Assembly (NCBI GenBank): GCA_036389485.1
Contig: DASVPR010000035.1
Span: 1-64,000, forward strand
Origin: CADCVT01 sp036389485
GTDB taxonomy: Bacteria > Actinomycetota > Thermoleophilia > Solirubrobacterales > Solirubrobacteraceae
Length of the DNA stretch: 64,000 bases
Direction of reading: 5' to 3'
Part shown: one piece after another, positions 1-7,860 of the stretch
How positions within the stretch are numbered: position 1 is the stretch's first letter
How the letters are laid out: the number at the start of each line of letters is the position of its first letter
Made by a program: the position numbers and the translations under genes
The notes under the pieces: model-generated
What the model was told of the DNA's origin: nothing
Seen by the model: the letters and a program-made list of their open reading frames with translations, nothing else
The model's database searches: none

Positions 1-1003
1 CGATCCCGTAGTCCGAGCCGGCCATGCGGCGCAGGCGCATGATCTGGCTCATCGGCGCGACGCCCTTGGGGCACGCCTCGATGCAGTTAAAGCAGTGGGT
101 GCAGTCGTAGATGCCGTGCGGGTCCTCGGCCAGGTCCTTGAGGCGCTCGAACTGCTGGCCGTCGCGCGGGTCCCCGACGAACCGGTAGGCCTTGGCCAGC
201 GCCGCCGGGCCGATGAACAGCGGGTCGACCTCCATCGAGAGGCAGTCCGAGACGCTGGCGCCGCACTGGATGCAGGCCATGGTCTGCGTCACGTCGATCA
301 TCGACTCCGGCGGCACGATGTACTCGCGCTCGGGCGCGTCGCCGTCGGGGAGGAGCCACGGCGTGACGCGCTGGATCTTCTTCCAGTGCACCGCGTCCAT
401 GTCGACGATCAGGTCCTTGAGCCGCTCGAACTGCTGGCCGTCGCGCGGGTCGCCCACGAAGCGGTAGGCCTTGGCCAGCGCCGCCGGCCCGATGAAGTCC
501 GGGTCGACCTCCATCGACAGGCAGTCCGACACGCAGGCGCCGCACTGGATGCAGGCCATCGTCTGCGTGACGTCGACCATCGACTCCTTGGGGACGATGT
601 ACTCGCGCTCGGGCGGCGGGCCGTCGGGCAGCAGCCACGGCGTGACGCGCTGGATCTTCTTCCAGTGCACCGCGTCCATGTCCACGATCAGGTCCTTGAT
701 CACGGGCATGTTCGCCATCGGCTCGACCTCGATCACGCCGTCCTTCGCGTGGCGAGCGGCCTTGTCGAGGTGCGTGTGACACGCCAGGCCGGTCTGGCCG
801 TTGATGAGCACGCCGCACGAGCCGCAGATCGCCGCGCGGCACGAGCAGCGGATGCCGATCGAGCCGTCGATCTCGCCCTTGGCCTGGAGGATGCCCTCGA
901 GCACCGACCGGTGCCCCTCGAGGTTCACGGTGTACTCCGCCCAGTAGGGGGCGTCGCCCGACTCGGGGTCGTAGCGGCGGAGCCGGAGCTGGAACTCGCT
1001 CAT
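1..1003 (-). CDS. sdhB: Succinate dehydrogenase / fumarate reductase iron-sulfur subunit with duplicated cluster region (cut by window edge)
   Basis: Electron-transfer subunit of complex II, passing electrons from the flavoprotein SdhA to the quinone site. The N-terminal plant-type 2Fe-2S ligands are visible at C53, C55, C60, C63 and C75. A CIQCGACVSDC cluster motif follows at residues 151-161. Residues 103-195 are then repeated in frame as 196-288 with six substitutions; in the second copy the third Cys of the motif is Ser (position 250). A last Cys group, CTHCFNCIEACP, begins at residue 301. More than 334 residues are present against about 235-250 usual for the family, and the 3' end lies outside the window. 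The ATG is four bases after the sdhA stop, so the pair is an operon. The identity is certain; whether both duplicated cluster regions bind iron is unknown. Confidence 0.93.
   Translation of the reverse strand, partial: MSEFQLRLRRYDPESGDAPYWAEYTVNLEGHRSVLEGILQAKGEIDGSIGIRCSCRAAICGSCGVLINGQTGLACHTHLDKAARHAKDGVIEVEPMANMPVIKDLIVDMDAVHWKKIQRVTPWLLPDGPPPEREYIVPKESMVDVTQTMACIQCGACVSDCLSMEVDPDFIGPAALAKAYRFVGDPRDGQQFERLKDLIVDMDAVHWKKIQRVTPWLLPDGDAPEREYIVPPESMIDVTQTMACIQCGASVSDCLSMEVDPLFIGPAALAKAYRFVGDPRDGQQFERLKDLAEDPHGIYDCTHCFNCIEACPKGVAPMSQIMRLRRMAGSDYGI
132..689 (-). repeat. In-frame tandem duplication, 2 x 279 bp, inside sdhB
   Basis: Bases 411-689 (first copy in reading order) and 132-410 (second copy) align end to end without gaps. 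By eye about 25 of 279 bases differ, and only six of 93 residues differ, so many of the changes are silent. The unit carries one complete four-Cys motif plus flanking sequence. Divergence at the DNA level argues against an assembly duplication and for an old event kept under selection. Confidence 0.93.
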
Positions 1004-1007
1004 GCCG

Positions 1008-2705
1008 TCAGTACTTCCTCTCTTCGGGCTGCCACTTCGTGATCGTCACCGGCGAGTAGGAGATCTCGGGGCCGGCGCCGTTCATCGAGACGTTGATGTG
1101 CTTGAGCCACTCGTCGTCGTTGCGCTCGGGGAAGTCGGTGCGGAACTGCGCGCCGCGCGACTCCTTGCGCTCGATCGCGCTGAGCACGATGGCCTCGGCG
1201 CAGTCGAGCATGTACCCCAGCTCGATCGCGCCCAGCACGTCCTGGTTGAACACCCTGCCGCGGTCGTCGATGTACGCGCTCTTCGCCTCCTCCTTCAGGC
1301 GCTGCACGATCTCGAGCCCCTGCTGCAGGCCGTCGGCGTCGCGGAAGACGGCGCAGTACTTGTTCATGGCCTCGCCGAGCTCGTTCTTGATCGCCGACAC
1401 GCGGCGGCCCGTGTGCGGTCGCGCGATGATCGCGTCGATCTCGTCGACGTCGTCGCGCAGCTTCGCGTCGCCGGCCCCGCCGTCGGGCATCGGCATCTGC
1501 GCGGCGCGCTCGGCCGCGTGCATGCCCGCGCGCTTGCCGAAGATCAGCGTGTCGAGCAGCGAGTTCGCGCCGAGGCGGTTGCCGCCGTGGACCGAGACGC
1601 ACGCGACCTCGCCGGCCGCGTAGAGGCCCGGGATCGGGGTCGCGCCCCACGCGTCGGTCCTGACGCCGCCCATGATGTAGTGCTGGCCGGGGCGGATGAG
1701 GATCGGGTCGCTCGTGATGTCGACCCCGGCGAAGTCCTTGCCGATGTTGACGATCTCGCGCAGCGCCTCGAGCGTGCGCTTCTTCGGCACGACGGTGACG
1801 TCGAGGTAGATCCCGACGCCGTCGGGCCCCGCGCCGCGCCCCTCGTTGATCTCGGTCTGCTCGGCGCGGGAGACGACGTCGCGCGAGGCCAGCTCGAGCT
1901 TGTTCGGCGCGTACTTCTCCATGAAGCGCTCGCCGTCCCCGTTGAGCAGGTGCGCGCCCTCGCCGCGCGCGCCCTCCGTGATGAGGAAGCCGTTCTCGAC
2001 GAGCGTCGTCGGGTGGTACTGGACCATCTCCATGTCCATCAGCGGCGCGCCGATCCGGTACGCCTGGGAGATGCCGTCGCCGGTGACGATCAGCCCGTTG
2101 GTGGTCGGCTTGAACGCCTGGCCGCAGCCGCCGCTGGCCAGGATCACGTTCTTGGCGCGGAAGACCTCCATGGCGCCGGTGCGGATGTCGCGCGCGATGC
2201 AGCCGATGCAGGTGCCGTCGGCGTCCTGGATCAGCGAGGTGGTGAACCACTCCTCGTAGCGGTCCACCCTGTCGCTGTACTTCATGAGCTGCTCGTAGAG
2301 CACGTGGAGGATCGCCTGGCCGGTGATGTCGGCGACGTAGTACGTCCGCGCCTGGGACGCGCCGCCGAACGCGCGCGTGCCCAGCAGCCCCTCGGCGTTG
2401 CGGTGGAAGGTGACGCCGATGTGCTCGAGGTGCAGGATCTCCTCGGGCGCCTCGCGGGCCATGATCTCGATGGCGTCCTGGTCGCCCAGGTAGTCCGAGC
2501 CCTTGACGGTGTCGAACGCGTGCGACTCCCACGTGTCCTCGGGGTTCAGCGCGGCGTTGATCCCGCCCGCCGCGGCCACCGAGTGGGAGCGCACGGGGTG
2601 GACCTTGCTCATGATCGCGACCGTCGAGCCCGCGTCGGCGGCGGCGAGGGCGGCGCGCTGGCCGGCCAGGCCGGCACCGATGATGAGGACGTCGTGCGCG
2701 GGCAT
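1008..2705 (-). CDS. sdhA: Succinate dehydrogenase / fumarate reductase flavoprotein subunit
   Basis: Catalytic subunit of complex II, interconverting succinate and fumarate. The 565-residue protein opens with the FAD-binding dinucleotide fold (DVLIIGAGLAGQRAAL). RSHSVAAAGGINAAL follows, with the His that in this family carries covalent FAD. The substrate-site segment has QYHPTTL and TEGARGEGA, and later GGVRTD and GLYAAGEVACVSVHGGNRLG near the C-terminal flavin contacts. Length is normal for the family. Upstream a TATCTT hexamer ends eight bases before the ATG, which suggests a leaderless or nearly leaderless transcript. sdhB follows after four bases. No membrane-anchor gene is in the window. 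Confidence 0.96.
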   Translation of the reverse strand: MPAHDVLIIGAGLAGQRAALAAADAGSTVAIMSKVHPVRSHSVAAAGGINAALNPEDTWESHAFDTVKGSDYLGDQDAIEIMAREAPEEILHLEHIGVTFHRNAEGLLGTRAFGGASQARTYYVADITGQAILHVLYEQLMKYSDRVDRYEEWFTTSLIQDADGTCIGCIARDIRTGAMEVFRAKNVILASGGCGQAFKPTTNGLIVTGDGISQAYRIGAPLMDMEMVQYHPTTLVENGFLITEGARGEGAHLLNGDGERFMEKYAPNKLELASRDVVSRAEQTEINEGRGAGPDGVGIYLDVTVVPKKRTLEALREIVNIGKDFAGVDITSDPILIRPGQHYIMGGVRTDAWGATPIPGLYAAGEVACVSVHGGNRLGANSLLDTLIFGKRAGMHAAERAAQMPMPDGGAGDAKLRDDVDEIDAIIARPHTGRRVSAIKNELGEAMNKYCAVFRDADGLQQGLEIVQRLKEEAKSAYIDDRGRVFNQDVLGAIELGYMLDCAEAIVLSAIERKESRGAQFRTDFPERNDDEWLKHINVSMNGAGPEISYSPVTITKWQPEERKY

Positions 2706-2713
2706 CGGCCAGG

Positions 2714-2719
2714 AAGATA
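2714..2719 (-). promoter_or_regulatory. Candidate -10 box for sdhAB
   Basis: TATCTT (TAnnnT type) lies eight bases before the sdhA ATG on the minus strand. With a start point six or seven bases downstream, the mRNA would begin at or just before the start codon. No good -35 box is visible. Confidence 0.4.
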
Positions 2720-2748
2720 TACGGGGAGCGCCGCGCGGCGGCCTGCGG

Positions 2749-3921
2749 TCAGGGCGTGCCGGCGGTCAGCGCGCGCTGCAGCTGATCGCGGGTGAGGACG
2801 CCGCGCAGCCGGCCTTCGGCATCCACCGCCATCACCGCGCCCAGGCGGCGCAGCGGCTCGGCGGCGATCGCGGCCTCCAACGGCTGATCGGTGCCGATCG
2901 ACTGCCCGGTCGGGGCGCCGGCGTCGAGCAGCTCGCGGACCTGAAGGGCCGGGCGGCCGGCGCCGATCGCGGCCTCGACCGCGTCTCGCTCCGCGATGCC
3001 GAGGAACCGGCCGTCGTCGTCGACCACCGGGTACCACGGCCAGCCGCCGTCGCCGGAGAACCAGCGCTCCTCGGCCTCCAGCAGGGTGGTGGAGGCGGGC
3101 ATCGTCAGCGGCTCGCGGTCCATGACGTCCTCGACGCGGATGCCCTCCAGGCGATCGGTCACCCGCGCGGTCATCGCGGCGCTGCGGGCCGACCCGGCGA
3201 TGAGGTAGCCGAGGACGATCCACCACAGCGCGCCGAACGTGTCGTTCTCGTTGGTGAGCAGCCGGTAGCCGCCCCAGCCCATCATCAGGTAGCCGAAGCC
3301 CTGACCCAGCCGGGCGGCGAAGACGGTCCCCTTCGTGCGGTCGCCGCTGATCCGCCACGCGAGCGCGCGCGCGATGCGCCCGCCGTCGAGGGGGAACGCC
3401 GGGACGAGGTTGAACACCAGCATCACCGCGTTCATCAGGGCGAGGAACGCCACCAGCAGCTCGACCGGCGACGGGTCGAAGCCCTCCTCGAGCGTCGCGA
3501 GGTCGACGGCCTCGCTGCCCCCGACGAGCAGCGACGAGACGCCGAGGCAGGCGACGACGATGAGGAGCGTGACGAGCGGGCCGGCCGCGGCGACGCGGAA
3601 CTCCTCCCCGGGCGTGCGGCTGTCGCGGCTCAGCTTCGCCAGCCCGCCGAACAGCCACAGGTCGATGCCGTGGACCTCGATGCCCTCGCGGCGCGCCGCG
3701 AACGCGTGGCCCAGCTCGTGGAGCACGAGCGAGATCCAGAAGAGGACCGCGGCGACGACGGCGACCACGTAGGCCTCCGTGCTCGAGCCGCCGAGCGCGT
3801 CCTGGAACGAGCCCGAGAGCCAGAAGATCGCGAGGAACAGGATGATGAACCAGCTCGGGCTGGCGCCGATGCGAATCCCGAAGACCCGGACGAGCTGGAT
3901 CGAGCCGCCCTCGCCGAACAC
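2749..3921 (-). CDS. Site-2 protease family (M50) membrane metalloprotease with CBS domains
   Basis: Predicted intramembrane zinc protease of 390 residues. It has several membrane segments, the HELGH zinc motif at about residue 68 in a hydrophobic helix, and the second active-site motif NLVPAFPLDGGR at about residue 166. After the membrane core, residues 240-385 form two CBS-type regions (EDVMDREPLTMPASTTL and later GAVMAVDAEGRLRGVLTRDQ), which in relatives bind adenine nucleotides. Substrates cannot be inferred; S2P enzymes often clip membrane-bound regulators. The GTG start is preceded by TAGACT with a seven-base gap, a leaderless arrangement whose -10 box covers the stop of the AidB-like gene upstream on the same strand. 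Confidence 0.9.
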   Translation of the reverse strand: MFGEGGSIQLVRVFGIRIGASPSWFIILFLAIFWLSGSFQDALGGSSTEAYVVAVVAAVLFWISLVLHELGHAFAARREGIEVHGIDLWLFGGLAKLSRDSRTPGEEFRVAAAGPLVTLLIVVACLGVSSLLVGGSEAVDLATLEEGFDPSPVELLVAFLALMNAVMLVFNLVPAFPLDGGRIARALAWRISGDRTKGTVFAARLGQGFGYLMMGWGGYRLLTNENDTFGALWWIVLGYLIAGSARSAAMTARVTDRLEGIRVEDVMDREPLTMPASTTLLEAEERWFSGDGGWPWYPVVDDDGRFLGIAERDAVEAAIGAGRPALQVRELLDAGAPTGQSIGTDQPLEAAIAAEPLRRLGAVMAVDAEGRLRGVLTRDQLQRALTAGTP

Positions 3922-3928
3922 GCGGTCC

Positions 3929-3934
3929 AGTCTA
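3929..3934 (-). promoter_or_regulatory. Candidate -10 box for the M50 protease gene
   Basis: TAGACT ends seven bases before the GTG start on the minus strand and overlaps the TAG stop of the preceding gene. The spacing fits leaderless initiation. Confidence 0.4.
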
Positions 3935-5563
3935 TGCGGGCGTGTGGCGCTCGATGATCGAGCGGAAGTTCGTCGTGGCGGGGAGCGTGCCGTACGCGAG
4001 GCCGCCGTCGCCGGCGAGGCGCGAGGCGATGAAGGCGTCCGCGACGTCGTGCGGCGCGTGGCGCACGAGCAGCGAGCCCTGCAGCGCGAGCGCGAGCTCC
4101 TCCACGATCCTCCGCGCGCGGACCTCGAGCGTCTCCGGCTCGGCGAAGTGGCCGCGGAGGCGATCGACGAACGCGTCGAGGCGGTCGTCGGCGCCGGATG
4201 CCTCGCCGAGCTCGGCCAGGTAGCGGTCGAGCGCGTCGGGCTGCTTGACGAGCGCGCGCAGGACGTCGAGCGCGTTCACGTTCCCCGCGCCCTCCCAGAT
4301 CGAGTTCAGCGGCGCCTCGCGGTACAGGCGCGGCATCCCCGACTCCTCGACGTAGCCGTTGCCGCCGTGGCACTCCATCGCCTCGAACGCGTGCCCCGGC
4401 AGCCGCTTGCACACCCAGTACTTGCCGATCGCGGTCGCGAGGCGCTTGAAGGCGGTGTCCTCCTCGTCGTACGCGCGCGCGAGGCGCATCGCCAGCACGG
4501 TCGCGGCCTCGCTCTCGACACAGAGGTCGGCGAGGACGTTCTGCATGAGCGGCTGGTCGATCAACAGCTTCCCGAACGCGCTGCGGTGCGCGGCGTGCCA
4601 CGTCGCGGCGGCGACCCCGGCGCGCATCCCGGTGGCGGAGCCGATCACGCAGTCCAGCCGCGTGTGGGCGACCATCTCGATGATCGTCGGGACCCCGCGT
4701 CCCGCCTCGCCGACGAGCCGGCCCCACGTGTGGTCGAACTCGACCTCCGACGACGCGTTGGACCGGTTGCCCATCTTGTCCTTCAGGCGCTGCAGCCGGA
4801 ACGGGTTGCGCGTGCCGTCCGGCAGCACGCGCGGGACCGCGAAGCACGACACGCCTTCGTCGGTCTTCGCCAGGACGAGGAACAGGTCGCACATCGGCGC
4901 GCTGCAGAACCACTTGTGGCCGGTGAGGTGGTACTCGTCGCCGCCGATCGGCCGCGCGACGGTCGTGTTCGCGCGGACGTCCGAGCCGCCCTGCTTCTCC
5001 GTCATCGCCATGCCGCACTTCGCCGACGCCTTGTCGGCGCGCAGCACCGGGTCGTACGCCGCCGCGGTCAGCCGCGGGACCCACTCCCCGTAGAGCTCCG
5101 GCGCGTGGCGCAGCGCGGGCACCGCCGCGAACGTCATCGTGATCGGGCACCCGTGGCCGGCGTCGGCCTGCCCCGAGCACATGTACATCGCCGCGCGCGC
5201 GACGTGGCCGTTCTCGCCCGGGTGGTTCCACGGCAGCGCGTGCAGCTCGTGCTCGGAGGCCTGCTGCATGAGCATGTGGTACGCGGGGTGGAACTCGACC
5301 TCGTCGACGCGGTTGCCGTAGCGGTCGTGGGTGACGAGCTTCGGCGGGGACTCGTTCGCCTGCCGGCCCCACGTCATCGTGCACTGCTGCCCCCACGCCG
5401 CGCCGACCTCGGCCACGCGCTCGCGCGCCCAGCCGCCGCCCTCGCGCTCCAGCGCCTCGACGAGCGGGACGTTCGTCGTGAACAGGTTCTCGTCCTCGCG
5501 GGGCGGGACCTGGTTCGTGACCTCGTGGGTGACGAAGGGACCGGTGAAGGCGTCGATGGCCAT
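3932..5563 (-). CDS. AidB-like acyl-CoA dehydrogenase
   Basis: Flavin-dependent acyl-CoA dehydrogenase-fold protein of 543 residues, longer than ordinary family members (about 380-400) and matching the AidB subgroup. Typical pieces are visible: MTEKQGGSDVRANTT in the flavin-binding region, the LTGHKWFCSAP strand, GRGVPTIIEMV before the helical C-terminal domain, and MECHGGNGYVEESGMPRLYREAPLN, with IWEGAGNVNALDVLRAL after it. Enterobacterial AidB belongs to the alkylation-damage response; whether this one does is inference. The ATG at 5563 fits the conserved N-terminus, and TACGCT lies seven bases upstream. The gene is divergent from the subtilase. Confidence 0.88.
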   Translation of the reverse strand: MAIDAFTGPFVTHEVTNQVPPREDENLFTTNVPLVEALEREGGGWARERVAEVGAAWGQQCTMTWGRQANESPPKLVTHDRYGNRVDEVEFHPAYHMLMQQASEHELHALPWNHPGENGHVARAAMYMCSGQADAGHGCPITMTFAAVPALRHAPELYGEWVPRLTAAAYDPVLRADKASAKCGMAMTEKQGGSDVRANTTVARPIGGDEYHLTGHKWFCSAPMCDLFLVLAKTDEGVSCFAVPRVLPDGTRNPFRLQRLKDKMGNRSNASSEVEFDHTWGRLVGEAGRGVPTIIEMVAHTRLDCVIGSATGMRAGVAAATWHAAHRSAFGKLLIDQPLMQNVLADLCVESEAATVLAMRLARAYDEEDTAFKRLATAIGKYWVCKRLPGHAFEAMECHGGNGYVEESGMPRLYREAPLNSIWEGAGNVNALDVLRALVKQPDALDRYLAELGEASGADDRLDAFVDRLRGHFAEPETLEVRARRIVEELALALQGSLLVRHAPHDVADAFIASRLAGDGGLAYGTLPATTNFRSIIERHTPA

Positions 5564-5570
5564 GGCAAGA

Positions 5571-5576
5571 AGCGTA
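5571..5576 (-). promoter_or_regulatory. Candidate -10 box for the AidB-like gene
   Basis: TACGCT on the minus strand with exactly seven bases to the ATG, the same geometry as several other genes here; it implies a leaderless mRNA. Confidence 0.4.
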
Positions 5577-5607
5577 CGCCCGCTGGACGCGCCCCGCGTG
5601 AACGGAG

Positions 5608-7833
5608 ATGCTTGCCGCGATGGGACCGCGCATCGTCGCTGCCGCGGTGCTGGCCCTGGGGATCGCGCCGTCACCCGCGGCCGCCCAGAGCGCGCCCTTC
5701 GTCCCGGACGAGGTGCTCGTCCGCTTCGAGCCGCGGATCGGCGCGGATCGGCGGGCGCAGCTGCGGCGCGAGCACCGCGTCCGCGTCGTGCAGGCCCTGC
5801 CGGTCCCCGGCCTGCAGCTCGTCCGGCTGCCGGCGGACCTCTCGGTGCCGGCGGCGATCGCCGAGCTCGAGCGCGAGCCCGGCGTGCGGTACGCGGTGCC
5901 GAACGCCTACCTCTCGCCGCTCGCGACGCCGGACGACGATCTCTTCGCCCAGCAGTGGGGTCTGACGGCCATCGACGCCCCGCAGGCCTGGGACACGACG
6001 ACCGGGAGCCCCGACGTCACGGTCGCGATCGTCGACTCGGGCGTGGCCTACGACCATGCCGACCTGGCGCAGAACATCTGGGCGAACCCGGGCGAGAGCG
6101 GCGGAGGGAAGGAGACCAACGGGCTCGACGACGACGGCAACGGCTTCGTCGACGACTTCCGCGGGTGGGACTTCCTCCACGACGACAACACGCCGCTGGA
6201 CGCGGACTTCCACGGGACCGCGGTGGCGGGCGTCGTCGGCGGCCGCGGCGACAACGCCCGTGAGATCGCGGGCGTGAACTGGCAGGTCGGCCTCATGCCG
6301 GTGCGGATCAACGCCGGCCTCGAAGCATTCGACATCACGCTCGCAGCGATCGTGGAGGGCTTCGGCTACGCCGTCGACAACGGCGCGGACGTCGTCAACG
6401 CGAGCTTCGGCGGCTCGATCAGCGACCTGTCCGCGGGCCAGCCCGTCACCGACGTCATCACGGGCGCGCCCGACGTCCTCTTCGTCGCCGGGGCGGGCAA
6501 CGACGGGACGGACAACGACGTGGCGATGTTCTATCCCTGCAACCTCCCGGCCGACAACATCGTCTGCGTCGCCGCGACGGACGAGGACGACGACCTGGCG
6601 TCGTTCTCGAACTACGGCGCGCAGAGCGTGGACCTCGCCGCTCCCGGGACGGACATCCTCACCACGACGCTCGCCGTGGACCCGGCCCCGCTCTTCGCCG
6701 AGGGCTTCGAGAGCGACATCAGCACGACCTGGACGACCTTCGGCACGAACAACACATGGGCGCGCACCAACACGGCCGCGGCGAACGGCAGCAGCTTCAG
6801 CCTCACCGACTCGCCGGCCGGCGACTACGTCGACGGGACGCAGAGCATCGCGCGGAACACGACCGGGTTCAGCCTCGCCGGGCGGCAGGGCTGCGTCGGG
6901 CGCATGGACCTGCGGCTCGACACGAGGACGGAGATCCAGGCGGCGTCGCCTCCGAGGGACGACTTCATCGTCATCGCGTCACCGACCTCGAACGGAGCGG
7001 GCGCGAAGGCAGCCGAGCGGCACAACGGCGCCCTCGCGACGTTCACCCCGAACGCCTTCGATGTCTCGAACCTCGACGGCGACGGGGACGCGTTCCTGCT
7101 TCTGGCCTTCGTCTCGAACACGGACGGCCTGGTCGCCGACGGCGTCCATGTCGACGACATCGCGGTGCGCTGTCACCGGACGACCTTCCCCGACCCCACG
7201 GTCGACGCCGCCGACGGCACGTCGCTGGCCACGCCGTTCGTCAGCGGCGCCGCCGCGCTGCTGATGGCGGACGAGCCCGGCCTCTCCGTCGCGCAGGTCA
7301 AGGAGCGCCTCCTGGCGACCGTCGACAAGGTCCCGGCGCTGGCCGGCAAGACGGTCACCGGCGGGCGCCTGAACGTCAACCGCGCGCTGAACCCGCCGTC
7401 GCCCCCGCCCGACCCCGCGGGCGACACCACGCCCCCGCCGGCGCCGCCGCCCGACACCGGGACGCCGCCCGCGCCGGCGCCGTTCGTGCCGCCGCCGCCG
7501 GCCCCCGATCTGGTCGCGCCCGTGCTGACGCTCGCCAGCTCCGCGAGGCAGCGGGCGGGCGGGCGGATCGTCGTCCGCGCGCGCTGCGCCAACGAGCCGT
7601 GCCGGCTGACGGCCGCGGGCGCGGTGCTGGGCCGCCGGTTGCGGGCGGCCACCGCCTCCGCCGGCGCGGGGGTCGACGCCCGGCTCGTGCTCCGGGTCAG
7701 CCGGCCGGTGATCCGGGCGATCCGGCGCGCGCTGCGGCGGCGGCGGAAGGTGAGCGCGAGGATCACGGTCACCGCGATCGACGCCGCGGGCAACGTCACG
7801 ACGAAGCGGCGGACGATCCGGCTGCGGCGCTAG
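5608..7833 (+). CDS. Secreted subtilisin-family (S8) serine protease
   Basis: Exported protease of 741 residues. A signal peptide (hydrophobic stretch ending near AAAQ at 24-27) precedes an inhibitor-like propeptide at about 30-100. The catalytic triad is readable: Asp143 in VAIVDSGV, His202 in DFHGTAVAG, and Ser539 in DGTSLATPFVSGAAALL. About 150 residues between the second half of the core and the Ser motif (roughly 360-530) form an inserted beta-rich domain containing two of the protein's cysteines. A Pro-rich linker (about 592-635) leads to a basic C-terminal domain of about 100 residues ending KRRTIRLRR. Alternative start ATG at 5620. Substrate unknown. Confidence 0.92.
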   Translation: MLAAMGPRIVAAAVLALGIAPSPAAAQSAPFVPDEVLVRFEPRIGADRRAQLRREHRVRVVQALPVPGLQLVRLPADLSVPAAIAELEREPGVRYAVPNAYLSPLATPDDDLFAQQWGLTAIDAPQAWDTTTGSPDVTVAIVDSGVAYDHADLAQNIWANPGESGGGKETNGLDDDGNGFVDDFRGWDFLHDDNTPLDADFHGTAVAGVVGGRGDNAREIAGVNWQVGLMPVRINAGLEAFDITLAAIVEGFGYAVDNGADVVNASFGGSISDLSAGQPVTDVITGAPDVLFVAGAGNDGTDNDVAMFYPCNLPADNIVCVAATDEDDDLASFSNYGAQSVDLAAPGTDILTTTLAVDPAPLFAEGFESDISTTWTTFGTNNTWARTNTAAANGSSFSLTDSPAGDYVDGTQSIARNTTGFSLAGRQGCVGRMDLRLDTRTEIQAASPPRDDFIVIASPTSNGAGAKAAERHNGALATFTPNAFDVSNLDGDGDAFLLLAFVSNTDGLVADGVHVDDIAVRCHRTTFPDPTVDAADGTSLATPFVSGAAALLMADEPGLSVAQVKERLLATVDKVPALAGKTVTGGRLNVNRALNPPSPPPDPAGDTTPPPAPPPDTGTPPAPAPFVPPPPAPDLVAPVLTLASSARQRAGGRIVVRARCANEPCRLTAAGAVLGRRLRAATASAGAGVDARLVLRVSRPVIRAIRRALRRRRKVSARITVTAIDAAGNVTTKRRTIRLRR

Positions 7834-7860
7834 CCCGCCCCCGCCTGCCACGCTTCCGCC

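Noticed and set aside
132..689. Treating the sdhB repeat as an assembly duplication
   Set aside because: The two copies differ at about 25 bases, many silent, with only six residue changes; an artefact would give identical copies.
87..842. Long Arg/Pro-rich open frame on the minus strand inside sdhB
   Set aside because: It is another frame of sdhB; the real frame shows all Fe-S motifs and extends beyond the window edge.
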